64,000 nucleotides of DNA, taken from assembly GCA_039679945.1 (NCBI GenBank), contig JBDKTY010000081.1, positions 44,738-108,737 on the forward strand, read 5' to 3'. The translations under genes and the position numbers were made by a program. Source of the stretch: SbD1 sp039679945. Lineage in GTDB: Bacteria; Desulfobacterota; Syntrophobacteria; Syntrophobacterales; Syntrophobacteraceae. A model generated the notes under the pieces. That model was not told the DNA's origin, did no database searches, and worked only from the letters and a program-made list of their open reading frames with translations. Position 1 is the stretch's first letter. Each line of letters starts with the position of its first letter. Below, piece by piece: positions 17,101 to 24,521 of the stretch.

Positions 17101-18159
17101 ATGCATGAATTAGCCGGTGGAGCTTCCAATTTTATCGATCTGAACGCAGTTTCAATAGTATTTCTTTTCTTCATTGGTTTTATCGGCGGTCTGGTGAGCG
17201 GATTCATAGGCTCGGGAGGCGCGTTTGTCCTCACGCCCGGCATGATGAGCCTCGGCATACCGGGGACGATAGCCGTCGCCAGCAATATGTGCCATAAATT
17301 TCCCAAAGCGATGATCGGCGCCTACAAACGGTTCAAATACGGCCAGGTGGATTTGAAACTCGGCCTCGTTCTGGCGGTATCGGCCGGAGCCGGGGTCCAG
17401 CTTGGCATACGCCTCCAGACGTTGATCCTGGATAAATGGGGGCAGGTGGGTTCGGACCTCTACGTAAGCATTTCTTTCGTCGCGGTGCTCCTGGTGGTCG
17501 GGACCTTCGTTTTGCGAGACGCCATGAAAAGTTCGAAATCCGGTTGCGAAGGGGCTGTGTGTGCGCTGGCCCAAAAACTCCAGAAAATCAACCTTCCGCC
17601 AATGATCCATTTCAAAACCGCCAACGTGAGAATATCCCTGTGGTTCACGGTTCCGGTCGGTTTCGCCACGGGCATGCTGGCGGCTACCATCGCGGTTGGC
17701 GGGTTTATCGGGGTCCCGGGGATGATTTATGTAATAGGAGCCTCCGGCCTGGTCTCATCGGCCACCGAACTCGTAATAGCCTTCGTGATGGGTTTCGCCG
17801 GTTCGGTGAACTGGGCCATACACGGAATGGTGGACATACGGCTTGTCCTCATAATACTGGCGGGTTCTCTCATGGGTGTGCAGTTGGGGGCCATCGGGAC
17901 AACCTATGTAAAAGAACACATGATCAAAGTCGTAATGGCGACAATCATGTTGATGGTCGCCCTCAGCAGGATCCTCGCCATTCCGAAGTACCTGGAACAA
18001 CTGGGGCTGGTCGCGATATCCGCGAAGACGATCGACCTTCTGAACGACATAAGCTTTATTACGATGTGCTCAGCCCTCCTTATCGGCGCTCTGATAATAC
18101 TGGGCGGTATGTGGAAGGCCAGGAGGGCCTCTTTCACCGAAGCGCTCGCCGAGGCGTAA
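17101..18159 (+). CDS. TauE/SafE family membrane transporter
   Basis: 352 residues with eight or nine hydrophobic helices. The repeated motif FIGGLVSGFIGSGGAFVLTPGMM (core GSGGAFVLTP) in the first half and AATIAVGGFIGVPGMIYVIG in the second half define the TauE/SafE fold. These proteins export sulfite, sulfoacetate or other organosulfonates, and some carry other small anions. The extended cytoplasmic loop between helices (about 140-175, CEGAVCALAQKLQKINLPP) is a feature of a longer bacterial subfamily. It follows the USP-membrane protein gene and both probably share the sigma-54-like promoter. The substrate is not known. Confidence 0.88.
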   Translation: MHELAGGASNFIDLNAVSIVFLFFIGFIGGLVSGFIGSGGAFVLTPGMMSLGIPGTIAVASNMCHKFPKAMIGAYKRFKYGQVDLKLGLVLAVSAGAGVQLGIRLQTLILDKWGQVGSDLYVSISFVAVLLVVGTFVLRDAMKSSKSGCEGAVCALAQKLQKINLPPMIHFKTANVRISLWFTVPVGFATGMLAATIAVGGFIGVPGMIYVIGASGLVSSATELVIAFVMGFAGSVNWAIHGMVDIRLVLIILAGSLMGVQLGAIGTTYVKEHMIKVVMATIMLMVALSRILAIPKYLEQLGLVAISAKTIDLLNDISFITMCSALLIGALIILGGMWKARRASFTEALAEA

Positions 18160-18410
18160 TACAGGTATTCGTTCAGGATTGGACAATCAGGACAGCCTGT
18201 TTTTTCTCTCCCCCTCCTCCGGCAGTGCCGAGGTTCGGGGAGAGACTTATTTTGAAGGGAAGGCGCCGTCGACGCGGAAGCATGATTATCATGGCCGGGG
18301 AAAAGTGGTTATAAAGCAAGAGGCGTCCAAGACCGGAACGCACCACCAGTGTTCCGGTTGCCTATGAATTCTGGAACCCCGACATAACCAGGTTGCATCC
18401 ATGTGTAGGG

Positions 18411-18451
18411 GTAGCCCGGATACTTGCTGTCCGGGCGGAAGCGCAAGAGGC
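18411..18451. repeat. Dispersed repeat GTAGCCCGGATAC, copy 1
   Basis: Matches 26685-26728 over about 44 bases with few differences, including the inner hairpin CCCGGATA...TCCGGG and the tail GAAGCGCAAGA. Confidence 0.7.
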
Positions 18452-18488
18452 TAAAAAGAGGCCTGTAGGTTGGGCAGTCGTAGTCGCA

Positions 18489-18563
18489 GGTTGGGGTGAG
18501 CGGAGCAAACCCCAACATTCTCCGCAAGCGTGGGTGTTGGGGTTCGCTCCGCTCACCCCAACC
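18489..18563. repeat. Long imperfect hairpin with 28-base arms
   Basis: Left arm 18489-18516 and right arm 18536-18563 are reverse complements with one mismatch; loop 19 bases. The arms begin GGTTGGGGTGAGCGGAGC. Fragments of this arm (GAGCGGAGCAAACCCC) recur near 13576 and, diverged, near 26610. Confidence 0.8.
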
Positions 18564-18584
18564 TACCGAGTTCACCCCAACCTG

Positions 18585-18619
18585 CCGTTCTGCCCTTCGA
18601 CAGGCTCAGGGCGAACGGG
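18585..18619. repeat. Dispersed palindromic repeat, copy 2
   Basis: Outer arms CCGTTC and GAACGG with inner GCCCTTCGACAGGCTCAGGGC, nearly identical to copy 1. Confidence 0.75.
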
Positions 18620-18760
18620 GGCACATACCGCCAACACCCCGGCGAACAGGCGCACATACTGCACTTGCTCCGGTGAACAACGAGTGCACAGCGGTGCCGC
18701 GGTTGCCCATGAATCACGCGGAGCGGGAAGACGTACCGGCCAATGAAACTGGAACCCCCG

Positions 18761-20170
18761 ATGCATTTGAATATCCGCCAAAAAGTTATCGTTGCTTTTA
18801 CCCTGCTGGTGAGCGTAACCGGTTCGATAGGCGCCGTCTCCTATCATTATTTGAGAGAAATCGAGCGGAAGCAGCATTTCGTGGAAACCGCCGATGACCT
18901 GAGCAACTTTATTCTGGAAGCTCGCCGGTATGAAAAGAACTTTCTCCTGTACGGTTCCGCCGAGGACTTGAACGAGAACCGGAAATATACCGAACTGGGT
19001 ATTGGGCTGCTCGGGAAGATATTCCTCGATGCCAGTGATTTCCAGGGCGCCCCGATGCTCGAAAGCATTCGCCGGGAACTCGGCGCCTACCAGGAACTCA
19101 TGAACGGGATAGCCGCGGCAAGCCAGGGTGGGAGCGGGCTCAATGATGCCGAGGAAGGACTGCGAGAGCATGGGAAAGCGCTCGTGGACATGTCGCAGGC
19201 GCTCGTCTCGTTTGAACGCAACCGCATACTCTCCATAGTCAGGTCCCTGAAGACTCAACTCCTGGCCTCTCTCGGAGCAACCATCGTCATTGGCGGCCTC
19301 TTCATACCGGTCGTTTCGCGGAAAATCCTCCGCCCGCTATCGGAAATCGAGAAGACCACCCACAGAATCGCCGGCGGCGACTTCCGGCACATCCCCGTTC
19401 CCGGTACCAGGGATGAAACCCAGCGAGTCGTGGAAGGGTTCAACCGCATGATTTCCGAGCTTGAAAGACGCCAGGAGCAGTTGCTCCAGGCCAAGAAGCT
19501 CAGCTCACTCGGAACGCTGACCTCGGGAATCGCCCATCAGTTGAATAATCCCCTGAACAACATATCCACATCCTGCCAGATCCTGATAGAGGAGTTCGGG
19601 CAGGCCGATGAGACATTTTCACGCAAAATGCTCAGCAATATCGAAGGGGAAGTCCATCGCGCGCGCGACATCGTCCGGGGGCTGCTGGAGTTTGCGCGCG
19701 AGAAAGAATTCTGCCTGGCCCCAGTCCCGCTCTCGCGGGTGGTGGACCGTTCCGTCACTCTCATCTCCAGCCATATCCCGCCCGGGATAGAGATCCTAAA
19801 GGACATTCCGGAGGAACTCGAACTGAACCTCGATGAACAGCGGATGCAGCAGGTTTTCCTCAACCTCGTCGAAAATGCGGTCCATGCCATGGAACCGCCC
19901 GGCCAGATCAAAATATCCGCCAGACGGGACTGTGACGGGGGGCATGTCATAATTACCGTGGAGGATACCGGGAAAGGGATCCCCGCGGCCGACATCGGCA
20001 GAATCTTCGATCCCTTCTTCACGACCAAGGAGGTCGGAGTCGGCACGGGGCTGGGGTTGTCGATCGCTTTCGGGATTATTCAGAAGCACCAGGGAGCAAT
20101 TACAGTGGAGAGCAAAGAGAATGAGGGAACCTGTTTTACAATACACTTCCCTCTGGGAAACAAGTGTTGA
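18761..20170 (+). CDS. Membrane sensor histidine kinase
   Basis: 469 residues from the ATG at 18761 (GGAA upstream); another ATG six codons earlier lacks a site. Two membrane helices (about 8-28 and 165-190) flank a periplasmic sensor domain of about 135 residues that is mostly helical (four-helix-bundle type). A HAMP domain follows (about 195-245), then the phosphoacceptor motif SGIAHQLNNPLNN (H-box), N-box NLVENAVHAM, and G boxes DTGKGIPAADIGRIFDPFF and GTGLGLSIAFGI. It overlaps the regulator gene by 7 bp, so the two form a two-component pair. The H-box type (HxLNNPL) is common in NtrB-like kinases. Confidence 0.93.
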   Translation: MHLNIRQKVIVAFTLLVSVTGSIGAVSYHYLREIERKQHFVETADDLSNFILEARRYEKNFLLYGSAEDLNENRKYTELGIGLLGKIFLDASDFQGAPMLESIRRELGAYQELMNGIAAASQGGSGLNDAEEGLREHGKALVDMSQALVSFERNRILSIVRSLKTQLLASLGATIVIGGLFIPVVSRKILRPLSEIEKTTHRIAGGDFRHIPVPGTRDETQRVVEGFNRMISELERRQEQLLQAKKLSSLGTLTSGIAHQLNNPLNNISTSCQILIEEFGQADETFSRKMLSNIEGEVHRARDIVRGLLEFAREKEFCLAPVPLSRVVDRSVTLISSHIPPGIEILKDIPEELELNLDEQRMQQVFLNLVENAVHAMEPPGQIKISARRDCDGGHVIITVEDTGKGIPAADIGRIFDPFFTTKEVGVGTGLGLSIAFGIIQKHQGAITVESKENEGTCFTIHFPLGNKC

Positions 20171-21531
20171 ACGGCGATCCATCCATAACGGGCCGCATCC
20201 TGATCGTGGATGACGAAGCGATAGCGCGGGAGAATCTGGACTACGTCCTGCGCAAGGAAGGCCATCAGACCATGACCGCCCCCAATGGCTCGATTGCTGT
20301 CGAAGAGCTGGAGAAATCCGAGTTCGATCTCGTGCTGACCGACCTGCGGATGCAGCCGGTTGATGGGATGCACGTGCTGGAGCGGGCACGGGAGCTTTAT
20401 CCTCAAATCGAGGTTATCGTCATCACCGGGTTCGCGACGGTTTCCTCCGCCGTGGATGCAATGCGAAAGGGGGCCTACTATTACATACCCAAACCCTACA
20501 AGCTCGATGAGGTCAAGGTCCTTGTCAGGCAGGCGCTTGAGAAACGGGCGCTTCGAAAGGAAGTGAGCGACCTCCGCCGACAGCTCGATGACAGGAGTGG
20601 AACCTCGCTTCTCATAGGCAACAGCGCCGAGATCCTGGCTCTGAAAAAGATGATCGGACAAGTTGCCCCTTCCGATTCCAGCGTGTTGATTCTTGGAGAA
20701 ACCGGCACGGGCAAAGAGCTTGTGGCAAGAACAATCCATAACCTGAGCCCCCGTGCGTCAAAACGCTTCCTCGCTGTAAACTGCGGGGCGTTCAGCGAGG
20801 AACTCCTTGCAAACGAACTCTTCGGCCATGAGCGCGAGGCTTTTACCGGGGCGAAAGGGATCAAACGCGGTCTGCTGGAAGCGGCGCTGGGCGGAACCGT
20901 TTTTCTTGACGAGATTGGGGACATGCCCCTCAGCATGCAGGTCAAACTCCTGAGAGTCCTCCAGGAGCGCAGCATGATGCGGGTCGGAGGCATCGAGGAA
21001 ATCGCGATCGATATCCGCGTGATCGCGGCCACGAACAAAAACCTGGTGCAGGCAGTCGAACAGGGGACCTTCCGGCAGGATTTGTATTACAGGCTCAATG
21101 TTATAACGCTCAACGTTCCCAGGCTGGCCGAGAGAAAGGATGACATCCTGCTGCTGGCACTCCACTTCCTGCACAAGATCGCAACAGCACAGAAGAAGGA
21201 TATTGAAAGCATCTCGGACGATGCCGTGAATATTCTTCTTTCCTATGAGTACCCGGGGAATGTGAGGGAACTCGAAAATATCCTGGCAAGAGCCGTCACT
21301 CTCTCGAACGGTCACACCGTAGAGGCGCGGCACCTGCCCCCCAATCTCCAGCAGCTTACAATCAGGATTCGCAGGCAGAGTAACGAAATCATGACTCTCG
21401 ATGAAAACGAACGGGAATACATCACATGGGTCCTGAAGCAGGTAAATGACAATAAAACGAAAGCCGCCGAGATCCTCGGCATAGACCGTGTATCGCTCTG
21501 GCGGAAACTGAAGCGGTATAACATTCAATAA
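20164..21531 (+). CDS. NtrC-family sigma-54 response regulator
   Basis: 455 residues, GTG start with GGGAAAC upstream. Receiver (about 7-120) with phosphoacceptor Asp60 in VLTDLRM; AAA+ domain (about 150-385) with Walker A GETGTGKE near 178 and Walker B GGTVFLDEIGDMP; C-terminal Fis-type HTH (DNKTKAAEILGIDRVSLWRK). The sigma-54 contact loop reads EAFTGA rather than GAFTGA. It overlaps the upstream kinase gene. The receiver closely resembles the one inside the Lon-like protease at 13817, so both may accept phosphate from this kinase. Probable targets are promoters with TTGCA-N3-TGCAA sites. Confidence 0.94.
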   Translation: MLNGDPSITGRILIVDDEAIARENLDYVLRKEGHQTMTAPNGSIAVEELEKSEFDLVLTDLRMQPVDGMHVLERARELYPQIEVIVITGFATVSSAVDAMRKGAYYYIPKPYKLDEVKVLVRQALEKRALRKEVSDLRRQLDDRSGTSLLIGNSAEILALKKMIGQVAPSDSSVLILGETGTGKELVARTIHNLSPRASKRFLAVNCGAFSEELLANELFGHEREAFTGAKGIKRGLLEAALGGTVFLDEIGDMPLSMQVKLLRVLQERSMMRVGGIEEIAIDIRVIAATNKNLVQAVEQGTFRQDLYYRLNVITLNVPRLAERKDDILLLALHFLHKIATAQKKDIESISDDAVNILLSYEYPGNVRELENILARAVTLSNGHTVEARHLPPNLQQLTIRIRRQSNEIMTLDENEREYITWVLKQVNDNKTKAAEILGIDRVSLWRKLKRYNIQ

Positions 21532-21592
21532 CGGGATTGCATTCCCGGGGTCAATCCCGCGGAGACGTTCCAAGAGGCAGGAGGTTCTTTAA

Positions 21593-22402
21593 ATGGCAAT
21601 TATCACGATTTCCCGAGGCTCCTACAGCAAGGGCAAGGAAATTGCGGAAAAAGTGGCGCAGCGGCTTGGTTACAAATGCGTTGCCCGCGAGGTCTTCATC
21701 GAGGCATCACACGAGTTTAATATCCCCGAGATCAAACTTGTGCGGGCAATCCATGACGCCCCTTCCATACTCGATCAGTTCACGTATGGGAAAGAGAAAT
21801 TCAACGCCTATTTCCAGACTGCCCTGCTCAGATGCCTGCAACGGGACGATGTGGTTTATCATGGACTGGCGGGACATTTTTTCCTGAAAGGTATTTCGCA
21901 CGTGCTCAAGGTCCGGATAATCTCCGACATGGAAGACCGCGTCCAACTTGAAATGGAAAGAGAACACATATCAAGCGAGGAAGCCGAATCCATTCTCAAA
22001 AAAGACGATGCCGAGCGCCGGAAATGGAGCATGCACCTCTACGGGATAGATACCGCCGATCCCATTCTGTACGACCTCGTGATCCATATCGGAAAAATAA
22101 GCGTGGACGATGCGGTTGATTTGATCTGTCATACGGCGGACTTCAGCACTTTCAAGACCACCTTCGAGTCCCAGAAAGCCATGGAGGACCGGGTGCTGGC
22201 CTCGGAAATAAAGACCATGCTGATCGAAATCAAGCCGGACATCCAGGTATTCGCGCGTGACGGGAATGTGACCCTGGGAGGAAGCACCCTGACATTGCAT
22301 GATCCCGACCTGATCAATGAAGTCGAGCGCATTGCGCGCCAATTTCCGGGAGTCAAAAAGGTCAAGGTGCGCACCAACCACGTCGTCGACTGGTCTGATT
22401 GA
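21593..22402 (+). CDS. Cytidylate kinase-like protein with C-terminal BON-like domain
   Basis: 269 residues with a strong ribosome site (GGCAGGAGG). The N-terminal 190 residues match the cytidylate-kinase-like family (AIITISRGSYSKGKEIAEK, then RDDVVYHGLAGHFFLKG and HVLKVRIISDMEDRV). The P-loop is not canonical (RGSYSKGKEIA), as is common in this family, so kinase activity on CMP is doubtful. The last 65 residues (IKPDIQVFARDGNVTLGG, VERIARQFPGVKKVKVRT) look like a BON domain. It is 61 bp downstream of the two-component genes and may belong to their transcript. Role unknown, probably signalling or stress. Confidence 0.8.
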   Translation: MAIITISRGSYSKGKEIAEKVAQRLGYKCVAREVFIEASHEFNIPEIKLVRAIHDAPSILDQFTYGKEKFNAYFQTALLRCLQRDDVVYHGLAGHFFLKGISHVLKVRIISDMEDRVQLEMEREHISSEEAESILKKDDAERRKWSMHLYGIDTADPILYDLVIHIGKISVDDAVDLICHTADFSTFKTTFESQKAMEDRVLASEIKTMLIEIKPDIQVFARDGNVTLGGSTLTLHDPDLINEVERIARQFPGVKKVKVRTNHVVDWSD

Positions 22403-22433
22403 TTCGCGCCACACCCCCATCGCCGCTTCCCGG

Positions 22434-22498
22434 CTCAGCGTTGTGTTACGGCGGTTGCCCCCGCACGGAGCCTCGGGGCAGCCGCCATACACGCCGAG
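22434..22498. terminator. Large hairpin between converging genes
   Basis: Core stem GGCGGTTGCCCC...GGGGCAGCCGCC (one wobble) extended outward by GTGT/ACAC and CTC/GAG pairs, loop about 11 bases. It lies between the ends of the converging kinase-like and DUF1328 genes and probably stops transcription, though there is no T-run. Confidence 0.6.
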
Positions 22499-22538
22499 TG
22501 CCCGGCCTCCCGCGCCGGCGCGTGGGATTAAAATCCGG

Positions 22539-22709
22539 TTATGTTACCGGAGGTTTTCTTCCCGTAAGCAAGGAAACCAGGAAGAAGACCAGGAACAGGA
22601 CGAAAAGAACCTGCGCGATCCAGGCCGAAGTCCCGGCCATTCCGGCAAATCCGAGGATCCCCGCGAAAATTGCGACTACCAGAAACATCAATGCCCATGA
22701 AAGTATCAT
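22539..22709 (-). CDS. DUF1328 (YtjA-type) small membrane protein
   Basis: 56 residues starting MILSWALMFLVVAIFAGILG, with the motif GFAGMAGTSAWIAQVLF and C-terminal FLVSLLTGRK: the DUF1328/YtjA pattern of two helices around a G-x-A-G-T turn. The ATG at 22709 has GGAGGAG nine bases upstream; the frame extends 14 codons further but without family similarity. These proteins are widespread, often induced by envelope or general stress, with no known biochemical function. Confidence 0.9.
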   Translation of the reverse strand: MILSWALMFLVVAIFAGILGFAGMAGTSAWIAQVLFVLFLVFFLVSLLTGRKPPVT

Positions 22710-22872
22710 CGGGACGTTCTCCTCCCACACCCGGTAATGATTGGTGTTCACTCTTCTTTAGAGAAAAAGACGACTTGTCAGTAACAACGTAAGGATTCGC
22801 GGATGTGTGTCAATTATCCGCAATAAATGAAGGAAAAGGCAGGGGTAGTAAGAAATCCGGCGGGGTTCGGCC

Positions 22873-24171
22873 TCAGCGGTAGTAGAGGGAGTACAGTTCC
22901 CTTTCATCTACTCCGAGCAGGAATAGTAACATAATCATTTGATTGTACATCGATGCGCGCAATATCCCCCTGTTGAGATAGCGCTCCGGGGAGGTATATA
23001 CCCTTTCGGGAAGCATCGTCAGCTTCCCGAGAGACCGGCACTGCCTGACCAGCGCGACATCTTCCAGAAGGTACTTGTGCTGGAAGCCGCCGACACGCTC
23101 GAAGGTATCCCGCCTGCAAAAAAGGCCTTGATCACCATAGGGAAGTTTGAACACGGAGCTTCGCGCATTTGCCCAATCGGCAATAAGTCCGACAAGTCTG
23201 TTATCGCCGCTGAATGCCAGACTGAAACATCCGAGCGCAAAGTCCTCCCGCCCGCATGCCCGGCGGATCAAATAGGGAAAACCCGGCGGCGGCACCGTGT
23301 CATCGTGGAGGAAGAAGAAAAGTGTTCCCTCGGCGAGCTTGGCGCCAAAGTCCTGTTGGAGCCCCCTGCCCTTTGGACAACGGGCGTGAACAACCCCGGG
23401 GGAGCGCCGGGATACGGTCGTCTCCCCGGAGAGGCAGGATTGAACGAGGATGATTTCGTCTCCGGGCCATAGTTGGTTTTCGAGATGATCGAGAAGGGGT
23501 TTGAGCCGTTCGGGGCTGCCCATGGTGGGAATAATGACGGAAAGAGATGAAGCCAGAACCGAATCGTCTTCCAGAAGAGGAAGGTCTCCCGGGCGGTCAA
23601 CATCCGCCCTTTCGGCAACCAGCTCCACGCGAAATCCCGCCGAGGCGAGTTCACGAGCGGTTCTCGAAAAGATATCCGCGGTTCCCCACGCCTCGGAATG
23701 AAAGGGCGGACCGCAGAGCCTATTGAGACCAATCAGGTAAAAGCCGCCATCCAGGGCAGGCCCTAGAACCGCGACGCCATCGTCGATGGTTCGAAAGGCA
23801 TCATCCAGGTCGCGCAATTCCATATCCGCGGTATCGCTGCCGATAAGAACGACTTTTTCAGCCCCCAATGAAAAGGCGGCGGCAAACGCATTTTTCATGC
23901 GCTCGCCGAGGTGCGCGCCTTCCTGAGGGGAAAACCGCCAGGGGCCGCGAAACCTGTCTTCCAGTTGCTCCACGGGATCGTCCGGGGTATGGAACAGGAC
24001 AGCATCCACATCGGGATTTCGCATGTGGAAATCCGAGACGATTCCGAGCGTCCTCCTCAGGAGCTTTTCATAGGTCGCGGCGGCACGTTCCGGTCCGATT
24101 TCCCGGGCAAGGCGTGTTTTTGCCCTTCCGGGTCGGGGATAGCGCATGAATACCAGCAGAGCTTTTTTCAT
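22873..24171 (-). CDS. Fused glycosyltransferase: DUF2064 (TIGR04282) + family 2 (TIGR04283)
   Basis: 432 residues from the ATG at 24171. The N-terminal half (about 1-200) is a TIGR04282/DUF2064 nucleotidyl/glycosyl-transferase: MKKALLVFMRYPRPGRAKTR, VVLIGSDTADMELRDL, LGPALDGGFYLIGL. The C-terminal half (about 207-430) is a family-2 glycosyltransferase of the TIGR04283 type: LSVIIPTMGSPERLKPLLDH, FFFLHDDTVPPPGFP, YGDQGLFCRRDTFERVGGF. The two families are usually separate neighbouring genes linked to arsenosugar or related pathways. Here they are one polypeptide. Both active-site regions look intact. Confidence 0.88.
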   Translation of the reverse strand: MKKALLVFMRYPRPGRAKTRLAREIGPERAAATYEKLLRRTLGIVSDFHMRNPDVDAVLFHTPDDPVEQLEDRFRGPWRFSPQEGAHLGERMKNAFAAAFSLGAEKVVLIGSDTADMELRDLDDAFRTIDDGVAVLGPALDGGFYLIGLNRLCGPPFHSEAWGTADIFSRTARELASAGFRVELVAERADVDRPGDLPLLEDDSVLASSLSVIIPTMGSPERLKPLLDHLENQLWPGDEIILVQSCLSGETTVSRRSPGVVHARCPKGRGLQQDFGAKLAEGTLFFFLHDDTVPPPGFPYLIRRACGREDFALGCFSLAFSGDNRLVGLIADWANARSSVFKLPYGDQGLFCRRDTFERVGGFQHKYLLEDVALVRQCRSLGKLTMLPERVYTSPERYLNRGILRASMYNQMIMLLFLLGVDERELYSLYYR

Positions 24172-24521
24172 TCTGGAGCACCAAAAGAGTCTGCACAAGT
24201 ACGCTTCAAGCACGGGGCGAACTCGGTTGATCCGCCTGCCGCGCACACTCCGGCGCCTCAAAAAAACAGCTTTGCGCCACAGATACCAGGGCTCTCACTC
24301 CCGTCCGCCCTGAACATCGAAAGGTGGAACGGGCCAGGAATGCGCGCGGCAATCCCTGTTCTCTTGCCCGGGGCACGCCACCCGTATGCGGAGCGTACTC
24401 TACTCGGCATGTACCGGTGGTGACGTCTCGCTACCGGGATCAACCGAAAACCGTTCCTTGAAAAATATCGAAGCAGGAACGGGCGTGGGCGCCCAATGAT
24501 TACCAGCCGCCACCCGGCGCG
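24172..24521. other. Intergenic region
   Basis: About 350 bp between two minus-strand genes. I see no gene, no terminator and no clear repeat in it. Confidence 0.4.

Larger units (their letters stand above)
18160..18742. other. Repeat-rich intergenic region
   Basis: About 580 bp with no credible gene. It holds the GTAGCCCGGATAC repeat (18411-18451), a 28-bp-arm hairpin (18489-18563) and a copy of the CCGTTC/GAACGG palindrome (18585-18619). It looks like an accumulation site for small non-coding elements. Confidence 0.7.
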
